A stretch of 64,000 nucleotides of DNA from JBCDBD01 sp039184335. GTDB lineage: Bacteria > Bacteroidota > Bacteroidia > Flavobacteriales > Flavobacteriaceae. The translations under genes were made by a program, and so were the position numbers. The notes below the pieces were generated by a model. The model saw only the letters and a program-made list of their open reading frames with translations, ran no database searches and was not told the origin of the DNA. This document shows, piece after piece, positions 8,840 to 16,489 of the stretch (position 1 is its first letter; every line of letters begins with the position of its first letter). The DNA lies in assembly GCA_039184335.1 (NCBI GenBank), contig JBCDBD010000004.1, positions 93,045 through 157,044 on the forward strand, read 5' to 3'.

Positions 8840-9502
8840 ATGCCCGATAACAAGACCCATGTTTATCTCATGCCTGGCATGGCAGCAAGTGCCGCTATTT
8901 TTGATGGTATCAGCTTACCCAAAGAAGATTTTGTATTGCATAAAATGGAGTGGGTGATTCCCGAAAAAGGGATAAGCTTTGGGGAGTATGCAGTACAGAT
9001 GTGCCGTAAGATAGCGCATGGGAATCCGGTATTGATCGGGGTTTCATTTGGCGGGCTTCTCGTTCAGGAAATGGCAAAGAAAATAAAGGTCAAAAAGGTC
9101 ATCATCATTTCGAGTATAAAGTCTGGTGAAGAACTGCCCAAACGGATGTTGTTTGCCAAGTACACCCATGTGCACAAATTATTGCCTACGGGATTGGTCA
9201 ATAATGTGGAGTTATTGGCCAAGTATGCCTTTGGAGAGACGGTGACGAAACGATTGGACCTGTACGAGAAATACCTGAGCATGCGTGATAAATACTATCT
9301 TGATTGGTCAATTGACAATATTGTGAACTGGCAACAAAAACGGCCGATTGATAATGTAGTACATATTCATGGTGATCAAGATGCTGTTTTTCCTATCTCT
9401 AAGATCAAAGATTGTATCACCGTAAAAAATGGGACCCATACAATGATCATCCACCGGGTAAAATGGTTCAATGAGCACCTGCCCACAATTATTTTGGATT
9501 GA
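8840..9502 (+). CDS. Alpha/beta-hydrolase
   Basis: A 220-residue cytoplasmic alpha/beta-hydrolase fold protein of unknown substrate. The oxyanion region is YLMPGMAASAAIFD at residues 9-22. The nucleophile elbow is GVSFGG with Ser69. The acidic residue lies in HIHGDQDAVFP and the catalytic histidine in KNGTHTMI, so the triad appears complete. No signal peptide is present. The next gene, a lytic transglycosylase, begins 46 bp downstream on the same strand, so the two are probably co-transcribed. I recall the same pair in other flavobacteria, but a functional link to cell-wall turnover is inference. Confidence 0.85.
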   Translation: MPDNKTHVYLMPGMAASAAIFDGISLPKEDFVLHKMEWVIPEKGISFGEYAVQMCRKIAHGNPVLIGVSFGGLLVQEMAKKIKVKKVIIISSIKSGEELPKRMLFAKYTHVHKLLPTGLVNNVELLAKYAFGETVTKRLDLYEKYLSMRDKYYLDWSIDNIVNWQQKRPIDNVVHIHGDQDAVFPISKIKDCITVKNGTHTMIIHRVKWFNEHLPTIILD

Positions 9503-9548
9503 GAAAGTTGTATATAGTATCTTGCAACAAAATCACAGTGGAAACAGT

Positions 9549-10502
9549 ATGAAACACCTTAAAAATATCTTGGCAGCCATTGGTTTTTTAGTTGTTGTCG
9601 GTAGTTTGGTATGGGCAGTACAGCAAGAAACCACTGCAGGGGAAGTAGTAAAAAAAGAGCACTTGCCGAAAGACAAAAATGTCACCGACGGCTATAGTAT
9701 CAGTGCAATTGACATTCCTGACGACTTAAATTTTGCCGGTGAACCGGTTCCCATGGATGATCCCGAGATCATGGAGCGTGTCGACCGTGAGTTTTTGGTG
9801 AACACATATTGGCAATCAAATGCCCTTTTATTGATGAAAAGGGCAAACAAGTATTTTCCTGTGATTGAACCGATATTGGCCAAGAATGGGCTCCCTGATG
9901 ATTTCAAATACCTAGCGGTCGCAGAAAGTGGCCTCCAGAACGTGGTATCACCCGCTGGTGCTACTGGGTTTTGGAAAATTATTAAAACGACGGGTCGTGA
10001 ATATGGCCTAGAGGTGAACAATAATGTTGATGAACGGTATCATATTGAAAAAGCGACTCAAGTTGCCTGTGAATACCTCAAAAAATGGAAAGGCCGCTTT
10101 GGAACTTGGACACTGACAGCTGCAGCTTATAATGCAGGCCCTGCAGGTATTCAAAAATATATGGACATTCAAAAAGCGGATGATTATTACGACCTCTTAC
10201 TGGGGGAAGAAACAGGGCGCTATGTTTTTAGGATCATGGCCATCAAGGAAATTATCTCCAACCCCGACAAATATGGGTTTGAGGTCGAAAAAGCGGATTT
10301 TTATGATGCGGTGCCCACATTTTCTGTTGAGGTCGATACGGCTGTGGGCAGTTGGGCCGATTTTGCCTCGCTTTATGAAATCAATTATAAGATTTTAAAA
10401 CGCCATAACCCCTGGCTACGGGAACCCCATTTGAACAATGCTTCAGGCAAGAAATATATGGTCGAAATACCCAACAAGGGCTATTATCGGGATACGCGAT
10501 AA
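9549..10502 (+). CDS. Membrane-anchored lytic transglycosylase (SLT fold)
   Basis: Predicted to cleave the MurNAc-GlcNAc bond of peptidoglycan in the periplasm. I take the ATG at 9549, which opens with an N-terminal helix (residues 5-24, NILAAIGFLVVVGSLVWAV) acting as signal anchor. An earlier frame start at 9471 would overlap the hydrolase gene and add a hydrophilic stretch. The SLT domain spans about residues 95-225, with catalytic Glu126 in LAVAESGLQN, then SPAGATGFWKI and AAAYNAGPAGIQKY. The last 60 residues look like a degenerate LysM-type module (WADFASLYEINYKILKRHNP). The length is 317 residues. Confidence 0.88.
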   Translation: MKHLKNILAAIGFLVVVGSLVWAVQQETTAGEVVKKEHLPKDKNVTDGYSISAIDIPDDLNFAGEPVPMDDPEIMERVDREFLVNTYWQSNALLLMKRANKYFPVIEPILAKNGLPDDFKYLAVAESGLQNVVSPAGATGFWKIIKTTGREYGLEVNNNVDERYHIEKATQVACEYLKKWKGRFGTWTLTAAAYNAGPAGIQKYMDIQKADDYYDLLLGEETGRYVFRIMAIKEIISNPDKYGFEVEKADFYDAVPTFSVEVDTAVGSWADFASLYEINYKILKRHNPWLREPHLNNASGKKYMVEIPNKGYYRDTR

Positions 10503-10510
10503 ACGAAGGC

Positions 10511-11026
10511 CTATATTTTTTTCATTTGCTGTTGCATCATCTTGATCTGTTCAGAAAGCATGTTGTTCTTATCCAGTTTTTTGGCCTCTTGAAGCAGTTT
10601 GGTTGCTTCTCTTTTTCGTCTTTTTTGCATGGCGATACCAGCCAGGCTAAGCTTGGCCATGGCGATGTCATAACCCATACTAAGACCAAGGCCCAATGCT
10701 TTTTTGAAGTACTTTTCTGCTTGGGTCAGGTTCTTTTGTGAGTAGATAATACCGTGCAGGTAATGGTAATAGCCCTGCTGCTTCTTGATCAAGGCCGATT
10801 CTGGATGTTTAATTTTTGACAACCATTTTTGGGTTCCTTCCATATCTTGTTTTCGCATTCTAAAAAAAGCCAGTAGGATCAGCTCATTTCTAAAATAGAG
10901 AAAAATGAACACGAGTGAAATGAGAATCAAGAAAATACCATTGCCGATATATCCTTCCACAAATTGAAAAATAGCATATGCTATGATTAGAACGGCAATA
11001 ACCAGTTTTATGTTTTTATTGAACAT
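10511..11026 (-). CDS. Two-helix membrane protein with TPR-like C-terminus (DUF2892-like)
   Basis: 171 residues from the ATG at 11026. Residues 5-22 and 28-46 are hydrophobic helices (IKLVIAVLIIAYAIFQF and NGIFLILISLVFIFLYF). The rest is soluble and helical with TPR-like spacing: YYHYLHGIIYSQKNLTQAEKYFKKALGLG, then AKLSLAGIAMQKRRKREATKLLQEAKKLD. The C-terminus is rich in Gln, Met and Lys. The function is unknown. Its ATG overlaps the TGA of the upstream DUF6263-like gene by one base (TGATG), so the two are translationally coupled. An in-frame start at 11122 would lie inside that gene and is rejected. Confidence 0.78.
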   Translation of the reverse strand: MFNKNIKLVIAVLIIAYAIFQFVEGYIGNGIFLILISLVFIFLYFRNELILLAFFRMRKQDMEGTQKWLSKIKHPESALIKKQQGYYHYLHGIIYSQKNLTQAEKYFKKALGLGLSMGYDIAMAKLSLAGIAMQKRRKREATKLLQEAKKLDKNNMLSEQIKMMQQQMKKI

Positions 11027-11916
11027 CAGTCTTGTATTAATTGGTAAGTGATTGTTGATTTTATAGAGGTGGGTATTTCTACATTGCCCATTTGAGCCAT
11101 TGTGGAGACTCCTTCGACCCATCCGTTGACGGTCATTTTTTCGATAAATCCACTTTTGGTCTTGGCAATGATACTTGTTTCTTGGGTTCCGCTCAGTGAC
11201 ATCACCGTACCTGAATTTTCAGTATCCATGACCACTGCGGCAACCCCAGAAATTGCAGTTGTGGCAGCATTCATTTTTTCGAGCGTCCAAGTGTTTTCCG
11301 CTGAAAGATCACCATTGTAGCTGTTCTTCCAGGAATCACCTACCATGACACGCTCTGTAGGATAAAAATAGGTCATTTGTTCAAAACTCTTTGCCAGTTT
11401 TTCTGAACCAAAATCGTTTTCCAGTGATTTTTTCATCAGTTCGATGGTAAACCCATCTTCAATACCTCCTGCCTCAATCATTTTTTGGATCAGCTCATTA
11501 CCTCCACGTACCGCCAACACTTTGCCATGGATATCCATATCCATATGTAGTTCATAGTCTTTAAGGACGTGGAACATCGCTGACATGATATCGCCTGATG
11601 TCACTTCAGCGGTATTTACGTTTATGATCTCACCTTGTAAGTTCGATGTTGAAAGCATGGAGAAATTTCGAAAGACCAATGTCATTTCGAACCCTTGCCC
11701 ATTTACTGAGGTGACCTGAAAATCGTAGCTTGCTTGAAGGTCGTTCGTCATTTCGTGGATATTGCCATCAAATTGCTGGACGATTACCTGGGTTGCTTTT
11801 TGTTGAACGGTAAAAAGATCACCTTCCTTTAGTAGGTACTTAAGGTCTTTTTGGCCATGTACCGATGTTCCACAAAAAAGTAAGCTGAACAGAAAAATAA
11901 CAAGTCGATAACGCAT
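11026..11916 (-). CDS. DUF6263-like secreted protein
   Basis: A 296-residue predicted periplasmic or surface protein. A signal peptide is clear (MRYRLVIFLFSLLFCGTSVHGQ, cleavage after about residue 22). The mature part is beta-rich with the pattern KYLLKEGDLFTVQQKATQ, FEMTLVFRNFSM, GKVLAVRGGNEL and YPTERVMVGDSWKN, which I associate with DUF6263, a group of uncharacterised Bacteroidota proteins. It is translationally coupled to the downstream TPR-like membrane protein. A -7 box TAGTTTTG (11942-11949, minus) lies 26 nt upstream, back to back with the rpmH promoter. No function is known. Confidence 0.72.
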   Translation of the reverse strand: MRYRLVIFLFSLLFCGTSVHGQKDLKYLLKEGDLFTVQQKATQVIVQQFDGNIHEMTNDLQASYDFQVTSVNGQGFEMTLVFRNFSMLSTSNLQGEIINVNTAEVTSGDIMSAMFHVLKDYELHMDMDIHGKVLAVRGGNELIQKMIEAGGIEDGFTIELMKKSLENDFGSEKLAKSFEQMTYFYPTERVMVGDSWKNSYNGDLSAENTWTLEKMNAATTAISGVAAVVMDTENSGTVMSLSGTQETSIIAKTKSGFIEKMTVNGWVEGVSTMAQMGNVEIPTSIKSTITYQLIQD

Positions 11917-11941
11917 TTGATCTTGGTAATGTCTGAAACGG

Positions 11942-11949
11942 CAAAACTA
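11942..11949 (-). promoter_or_regulatory. Possible -7 box for the DUF6263-like operon
   Basis: The minus strand reads TAGTTTTG (matching TAnnTTTG) 26 nt upstream of the start at 11916. No TTG lies at the expected -33 distance. It is divergent from the rpmH promoter 25 bp away. Confidence 0.4.
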
Positions 11950-11973
11950 ATACAAACATTTTTTAGAATCCAT

Positions 11974-12003
11974 TTGTCAGTGCAAAAACTCTTTGTATAT
12001 TTG
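11974..12003 (+). promoter_or_regulatory. Bacteroidota-type promoter of rpmH
   Basis: TTG at 11974-11976 and TATATTTG at 11996-12003 are spaced by exactly 19 nt, identical spacing to the rpmE2 promoter. Transcription should start near 12010, giving a leader of about 44 nt before the ATG at 12054. Confidence 0.82.
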
Positions 12004-12053
12004 CGCCCAGAATTTTCAAAAGTCCAAGTGACTATTTTCAAAATACCTTCAAC

Positions 12054-12212
12054 ATGAAAAGAACATACCAGCCTTCAAAACGGAAGAGAAGAAACAAACA
12101 TGGTTTTAGAGAGCGCATGGCTACGGCCAATGGTCGAAAGGTTCTTGCAAGTAGAAGGGCCAAAGGAAGAAAAAAATTGACCGTATCTTCAGAACCTAGA
12201 CACAAGAAGTAA
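12054..12212 (+). CDS. rpmH: 50S ribosomal protein L34
   Basis: Large-subunit ribosomal protein of 52 residues, starting MKRTYQPSKRKRRNKHGFRE and continuing MATANGRKVLASRRAKGRKK, which is the universal L34 signature. The C-terminal tail LTVSSEPRHKK is an extension typical of Bacteroidota. It is a single-gene unit with its own consensus promoter and a strong terminator at 12237-12272. In many bacteria rpmH adjoins dnaA near the origin; here the next gene is carB, so it gives no evidence of an origin in this window. Confidence 0.97.
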   Translation: MKRTYQPSKRKRRNKHGFRERMATANGRKVLASRRAKGRKKLTVSSEPRHKK

Positions 12213-12236
12213 ATGGTTGTCAATAACTTTTAAATT

Positions 12237-12272
12237 AAAAGGTGCTACAAACAAGGGTAGCACCTTTTTTTT
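12237..12272 (+). terminator. Intrinsic terminator of rpmH
   Basis: AAAAGGTGCTAC (12237-12248) pairs perfectly with GTAGCACCTTTT (12257-12268), a 12-bp stem with an 8-nt loop and a run of T. It lies between rpmH and carB. Confidence 0.87.
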
Positions 12273-12311
12273 GGTCTATTTTTAAAGTTTGAACAAAAAT
12301 TACAAAAACGA

Positions 12312-15164
12312 ATGCCCAAAAGAGAAGATTTAAAATCGATTTTAATTATTGGCTCAGGGCCTATTATCATTGGCCAAGCCTGTGAATTTGATTATTCAGG
12401 ATCGCAAGCACTTCGATCGTTGCGCGAAGATGGTATCGAGACGATTTTGGTCAACAGTAATCCTGCTACCATTATGACAGACCCGTCCATGGCGGATCAT
12501 GTGTACCTTAAGCCACTGAATACCAAATCGATTATAGAAATTCTCAAAAAGCATCCCAATATTGATGCCGTTTTGCCCACGATGGGCGGGCAGACCGCAT
12601 TAAATCTCTGTATAGAGGCAGATGAAAAAGGGATTTGGGAAGATTTTGGGGTTGAAATCATTGGTGTTGACATCGATGCCATCAACATTACCGAAGACCG
12701 TGAAAAGTTTCGCGAACTCATGTTGAAGATTGGCATTGGCATGCCACCCCAAGCGTCAGCAACTTCCTTTCTGAAAGGAAAGGAAATTGCCCAGGAATTT
12801 GGCTTTCCCTTGGTCATAAGGGCTTCCTTTACCTTGGGTGGCGCAGGTGCCTCTATTGTGTATGAGCCAGAAAATTTTGACAAGCAGCTTAGCCATGCCC
12901 TTGAAGTGTCGCCTATTCACGAGGTGATGATTGATAAGGCCCTTATGGGTTGGAAGGAGTATGAACTGGAACTGCTCCGCGATAAAAATGACAATGTAGT
13001 CATCATTTGTACCATTGAGAATATGGATCCCATGGGAATCCATACTGGAGACTCCATTACCGTAGCACCTGCGATGACCCTTTCAGATCGAACTTTTCAG
13101 CGCATGCGCGATATGGCCATCCATATGATGCGCAGTATCGGTGATTTTGCTGGTGGGTGTAATGTGCAGTTTGCCGTCAGCCCTGATGAGAAAGAAGACA
13201 TCATTGCTATCGAGATCAATCCAAGGGTTTCCCGCTCATCCGCATTGGCCTCAAAGGCAACGGGTTATCCGATTGCCAAGGTAGCTGCTAAGTTGGCTAT
13301 AGGATATACCCTTGACGAACTCCAAAATCAAATCACACAGTCCACATCTGCGCTTTTTGAACCTACCATAGACTATGTCATTGTGAAAATTCCACGTTGG
13401 AATTTTGACAAGTTTGAGGGTTCTGACCGTACTTTAGGACTTCAGATGAAAGCTGTAGGTGAGGTGATGGGTATCGGGCGCTCTTTTCAAGAGGCACTTC
13501 ATAAGGCAACACAATCATTGGAAATCAAACGAAACGGACTGGGTGCTGATGGTAAAGGTTATAAGGATTATGAAAAGATCATCCAGAAATTGACCGTGCC
13601 CAGTTGGGACCGGGTATTCGTGATCTATGATGCCATTCAACTGGGTATCCCCTTAAAACGCATCCACGATATCACCAAGATTGATATGTGGTTTTTAAAA
13701 CAATATGAGGAGCTTCATTTTTTAGAACAGGAGATTTCAAAATATACTGTTGAAAGTCTGCCCAAATCACTTCTTTTGGAAGCAAAACAGAAAGGGTTTG
13801 CCGATAGGCAAATTGCCCATATGCTTGACTGTTACGAAAGTGAGGTGCATAAAAAGCGAACGAATCTTAACATTAACCGGGTATACAAATTGGTGGATAC
13901 CTGTGCTGCCGAATTTAAGGCAATGACCCCCTATTACTATTCGACTTTTGAAGAAGAGGTCGAAACCCCTGAAGGAAAACGTTATGTGGCCAATGACAGT
14001 CAGGTCTCTGAACGCCCCAAGATTTTGGTATTGGGATCTGGTCCAAACCGTATCGGTCAAGGTATCGAGTTTGACTATTGTTGTGTGCACGGGGTCTTGG
14101 CCGCTGCTGAATGCGGTTATGAAACCATCATGATCAATTGCAATCCTGAAACGGTCTCCACCGATTTTGATACAGCGGACAAACTGTATTTTGAGCCTGT
14201 TTTTTGGGAGCATATCTATGATATCATCCGTCATGAAAAACCTGAAGGGGTCATTGTACAGTTGGGTGGGCAAACGGCCCTGAAACTGGCCGAGAAACTG
14301 GACCGTTACGGTATCAATATCATTGGTACAAGTTTTAAATCTTTGGATTTGGCCGAAGACCGCGGTAGTTTTTCCACACTTTTAAAGGACAACAATATAC
14401 CGTATCCTAAATTCGGGGTAGCCGAAAGTGCCGATGAGGCACTGGAACTGGCCGATGAACTGGGTTTTCCCTTGCTGGTAAGGCCTTCATATGTTTTGGG
14501 CGGACAGGGCATGAAAATTGTCATCAACAAAGAAGATTTAGAGGCCCATGTGGTGGGACTATTGCGTAAGATACCCAATAATAAACTTTTGTTGGACCAC
14601 TATTTGGATGGTGCTATCGAAGCTGAGGCCGATGCCATTTGCGACGGGGATGAGGTCTATATTATTGGGATTATGGAACATATTGAGCCCTGTGGGATCC
14701 ATTCGGGGGATTCAAATGCTACCCTGCCCCCTTTTAATCTTGGTGAATTTGTTTTACAGCAAATAAAAGACCATACGAAGAAGATTGCGTTGGCATTGAA
14801 GACTGTCGGATTGATCAACATACAGTTTGCCATCAAAGATGACATGGTTTATATCATTGAGGCCAACCCTAGGGCATCACGTACGGTTCCCTTTATTGCC
14901 AAGGCGTATGGTGAGCCTTACGTAAATTATGCGACAAAAGTAATGTTGGGCGAAAAGAAGATCAAAGATTTTAAATTTACCCCTGAACTGGAAGGCTATG
15001 CTATTAAACAGCCTGTGTTTTCATTCAACAAGTTCCCCAATGTGAACAAGAATTTGGGCCCTGAAATGAAAAGCACAGGCGAGAGCATTTTGTTTATCGA
15101 CAGCTTAAAGGACGATGATTTCTACAACCTCTATTCAAGACGTAAAATGTATTTGAGCAAGTAA
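12312..15164 (+). CDS. carB: Carbamoyl-phosphate synthase large subunit
   Basis: Makes carbamoyl phosphate from bicarbonate, ATP and ammonia supplied by CarA, for arginine and pyrimidine synthesis. The N-terminal synthetase half (residues 1-400) shows IIGSGPIIIGQACEFDYSG and MGGQTALNL; the oligomerisation region follows (400-555). The second synthetase half (555-940) repeats the pattern with LGSGPNRIGQGIEFDY and QLGGQTALKLAEKL, plus GDSNATLPPFNLG. The protein stops at residue 950, just after GPEMKSTGES. The C-terminal MGS-like allosteric domain of about 130 residues, present in the 1073-residue E. coli enzyme, is missing. I recall a similar length in other flavobacteria. carA is not in the window. 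Start ATG at 12312 follows an A-rich leader. Confidence 0.97.
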   Translation: MPKREDLKSILIIGSGPIIIGQACEFDYSGSQALRSLREDGIETILVNSNPATIMTDPSMADHVYLKPLNTKSIIEILKKHPNIDAVLPTMGGQTALNLCIEADEKGIWEDFGVEIIGVDIDAINITEDREKFRELMLKIGIGMPPQASATSFLKGKEIAQEFGFPLVIRASFTLGGAGASIVYEPENFDKQLSHALEVSPIHEVMIDKALMGWKEYELELLRDKNDNVVIICTIENMDPMGIHTGDSITVAPAMTLSDRTFQRMRDMAIHMMRSIGDFAGGCNVQFAVSPDEKEDIIAIEINPRVSRSSALASKATGYPIAKVAAKLAIGYTLDELQNQITQSTSALFEPTIDYVIVKIPRWNFDKFEGSDRTLGLQMKAVGEVMGIGRSFQEALHKATQSLEIKRNGLGADGKGYKDYEKIIQKLTVPSWDRVFVIYDAIQLGIPLKRIHDITKIDMWFLKQYEELHFLEQEISKYTVESLPKSLLLEAKQKGFADRQIAHMLDCYESEVHKKRTNLNINRVYKLVDTCAAEFKAMTPYYYSTFEEEVETPEGKRYVANDSQVSERPKILVLGSGPNRIGQGIEFDYCCVHGVLAAAECGYETIMINCNPETVSTDFDTADKLYFEPVFWEHIYDIIRHEKPEGVIVQLGGQTALKLAEKLDRYGINIIGTSFKSLDLAEDRGSFSTLLKDNNIPYPKFGVAESADEALELADELGFPLLVRPSYVLGGQGMKIVINKEDLEAHVVGLLRKIPNNKLLLDHYLDGAIEAEADAICDGDEVYIIGIMEHIEPCGIHSGDSNATLPPFNLGEFVLQQIKDHTKKIALALKTVGLINIQFAIKDDMVYIIEANPRASRTVPFIAKAYGEPYVNYATKVMLGEKKIKDFKFTPELEGYAIKQPVFSFNKFPNVNKNLGPEMKSTGESILFIDSLKDDDFYNLYSRRKMYLSK

Positions 15165-15196
15165 AGTTCTTTTGACGCTTTGTTCTGTTTTTTTGC

Positions 15197-16348
15197 TCAA
15201 TTCAATTGTAAGCCATCGGTACTGTCCAATCTGGCAACAAAGCCCCACCCAAAAAAGTAATTTGCAATGCCGAGTAACAGCTCATTATCTCCTTTTTTCA
15301 GGGGCAACATGATTTCACTGTTCGCTATGGTACATCTGCCCCGGGGTGCTTTCATACCTGGAGAACCATAATAATTTTTGTCAACAAAGAGTGGCTGTCC
15401 ATCGATGAATACCCATACCTCATCACTGAACCCCAGTTTCAAGCGCTTTACTTGATCAGTTTCAGATTTGATATTGGTCTTTACCCATGCCAGCCGCCTT
15501 TTGCCATCTTCCGTAGCACCATAACGTCGGGTAAGGTTGACCATGCCCCGTCGCTCAGCTTTTATTGATTTCCATTCCGTACTGTTCATCAAAGTACTGT
15601 CGATTACCACATCACCTTGCATACCCTTAAAAATATCCCTGTTAAAGGGTAGTTCAATAGGGCTGTTTACCTTCCAGTGCTTAAGGTAGCGGGTGTCGCT
15701 ATAGGTCGGATCGTACCCAGCAGTCTCAGTAAGCCCTTCGGTGGCATTCGGTTGAATCACTAAGTTTGCGTAGATGACACTACCTGATAGGTAAATTCCA
15801 CCTGTTTCCTGATTTCCTTCCAGTGCAGGTACATGCAGGGCAACGTTGTCCATATCATTTACATAGACTTTCATTTGTTTGCCTGAAACCACAAGCTTTA
15901 CATGGTTCCAACGTCCATCATAAATTGTAGCCGCTGCTTGGTACTCATCTGTCATGTCCCACATATTGACCCCATCGATTACGGTGGCGTATTGCATGGT
16001 ATAACGACTCAGCGGGTCTACGGTCCCAAAATAGCGGATATAGAAGAGCTCTGTGTTCAACTGGTCATCAGAAGACCTAAACCCAATTCCTGGAAATCCC
16101 CTATCGGTAAATTCTACATCAAATTCTAGGGTGCCATTGGTGAATTGGTGATTTTTTAGTTGAATTTGAAACCCTTCCCCAGTTTTTGAGCGTACGGCCG
16201 GTACAGAGTTGTGGGTTACAAACTCCACTTTTTCAGCATCATGTTCCCATGCGCTTGCTGTCATCGGAACCTTTATTTCATTTTTCTGTGCCTGTAGCTG
16301 CATACTAAGGATTAGCATACTGAATGCCAAGGAGATTTTTTTGATCAT
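15197..16348 (-). CDS. Secreted protein with concanavalin/LamG-like domain
   Basis: A 383-residue protein of unknown function, probably exported: it starts with the signal peptide MIKKISLAFSMLILSMQLQAQ. Residues 35-215 are beta-rich and resemble the DUF1080/LamG jelly-roll fold (FTNGTLEFDVEFTDRGFPGIGFRSS, then GRWNHVKLVVSGKQMKVYVND and ETGGIYLSGSVIYANLVI). Residues 230-383 form a second, beta-rich part (AERRGMVNLTRRYGATEDGKRRLAWVKT, DEVWVFIDGQPLFVDKNYYG). No catalytic motif is recognisable. It is divergent from the membrane-anchored HTH-like gene at 16490, which also ends in a jelly-roll-like segment. Carbohydrate or protein binding is a guess. Confidence 0.72.
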   Translation of the reverse strand: MIKKISLAFSMLILSMQLQAQKNEIKVPMTASAWEHDAEKVEFVTHNSVPAVRSKTGEGFQIQLKNHQFTNGTLEFDVEFTDRGFPGIGFRSSDDQLNTELFYIRYFGTVDPLSRYTMQYATVIDGVNMWDMTDEYQAAATIYDGRWNHVKLVVSGKQMKVYVNDMDNVALHVPALEGNQETGGIYLSGSVIYANLVIQPNATEGLTETAGYDPTYSDTRYLKHWKVNSPIELPFNRDIFKGMQGDVVIDSTLMNSTEWKSIKAERRGMVNLTRRYGATEDGKRRLAWVKTNIKSETDQVKRLKLGFSDEVWVFIDGQPLFVDKNYYGSPGMKAPRGRCTIANSEIMLPLKKGDNELLLGIANYFFGWGFVARLDSTDGLQLN

Positions 16349-16428
16349 CTATTCTAATTTTTGTGGTTTACAATTAAATTTGAATGTATCAAATGTACTT
16401 GCCGCTCTTTGTTGATCGGGTTTGGTCA

Positions 16429-16459
16429 CTTGTTCAATTTTATTTAATCTTGTTCAATT
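16429..16459. promoter_or_regulatory. Direct repeat, candidate operator of the divergent LamG/HTH pair
   Basis: CTTGTTCAATT occurs at 16429-16439 and again at 16449-16459, exactly 20 bp apart (two helical turns, same DNA face). It lies 30-60 bp upstream of the HTH-like gene at 16490 and between two divergent genes. A degenerate third copy (TTGTTGAT) begins at about 16409. The link to a DNA-binding protein is inference. Confidence 0.5.
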
Positions 16460-16489
16460 CGTATTTTTCAGTGCACTCGTGGTAGATTT

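Noticed and set aside
12054..12212. Replication origin near rpmH
   Set aside because: dnaA, rnpA and DnaA-box clusters are absent; the neighbour is carB, so the rpmH position alone is not evidence.
13767..14273. 168-codon minus-strand open frame inside carB
   Set aside because: Antisense to a conserved CarB region; frame openness follows from codon use of carB.
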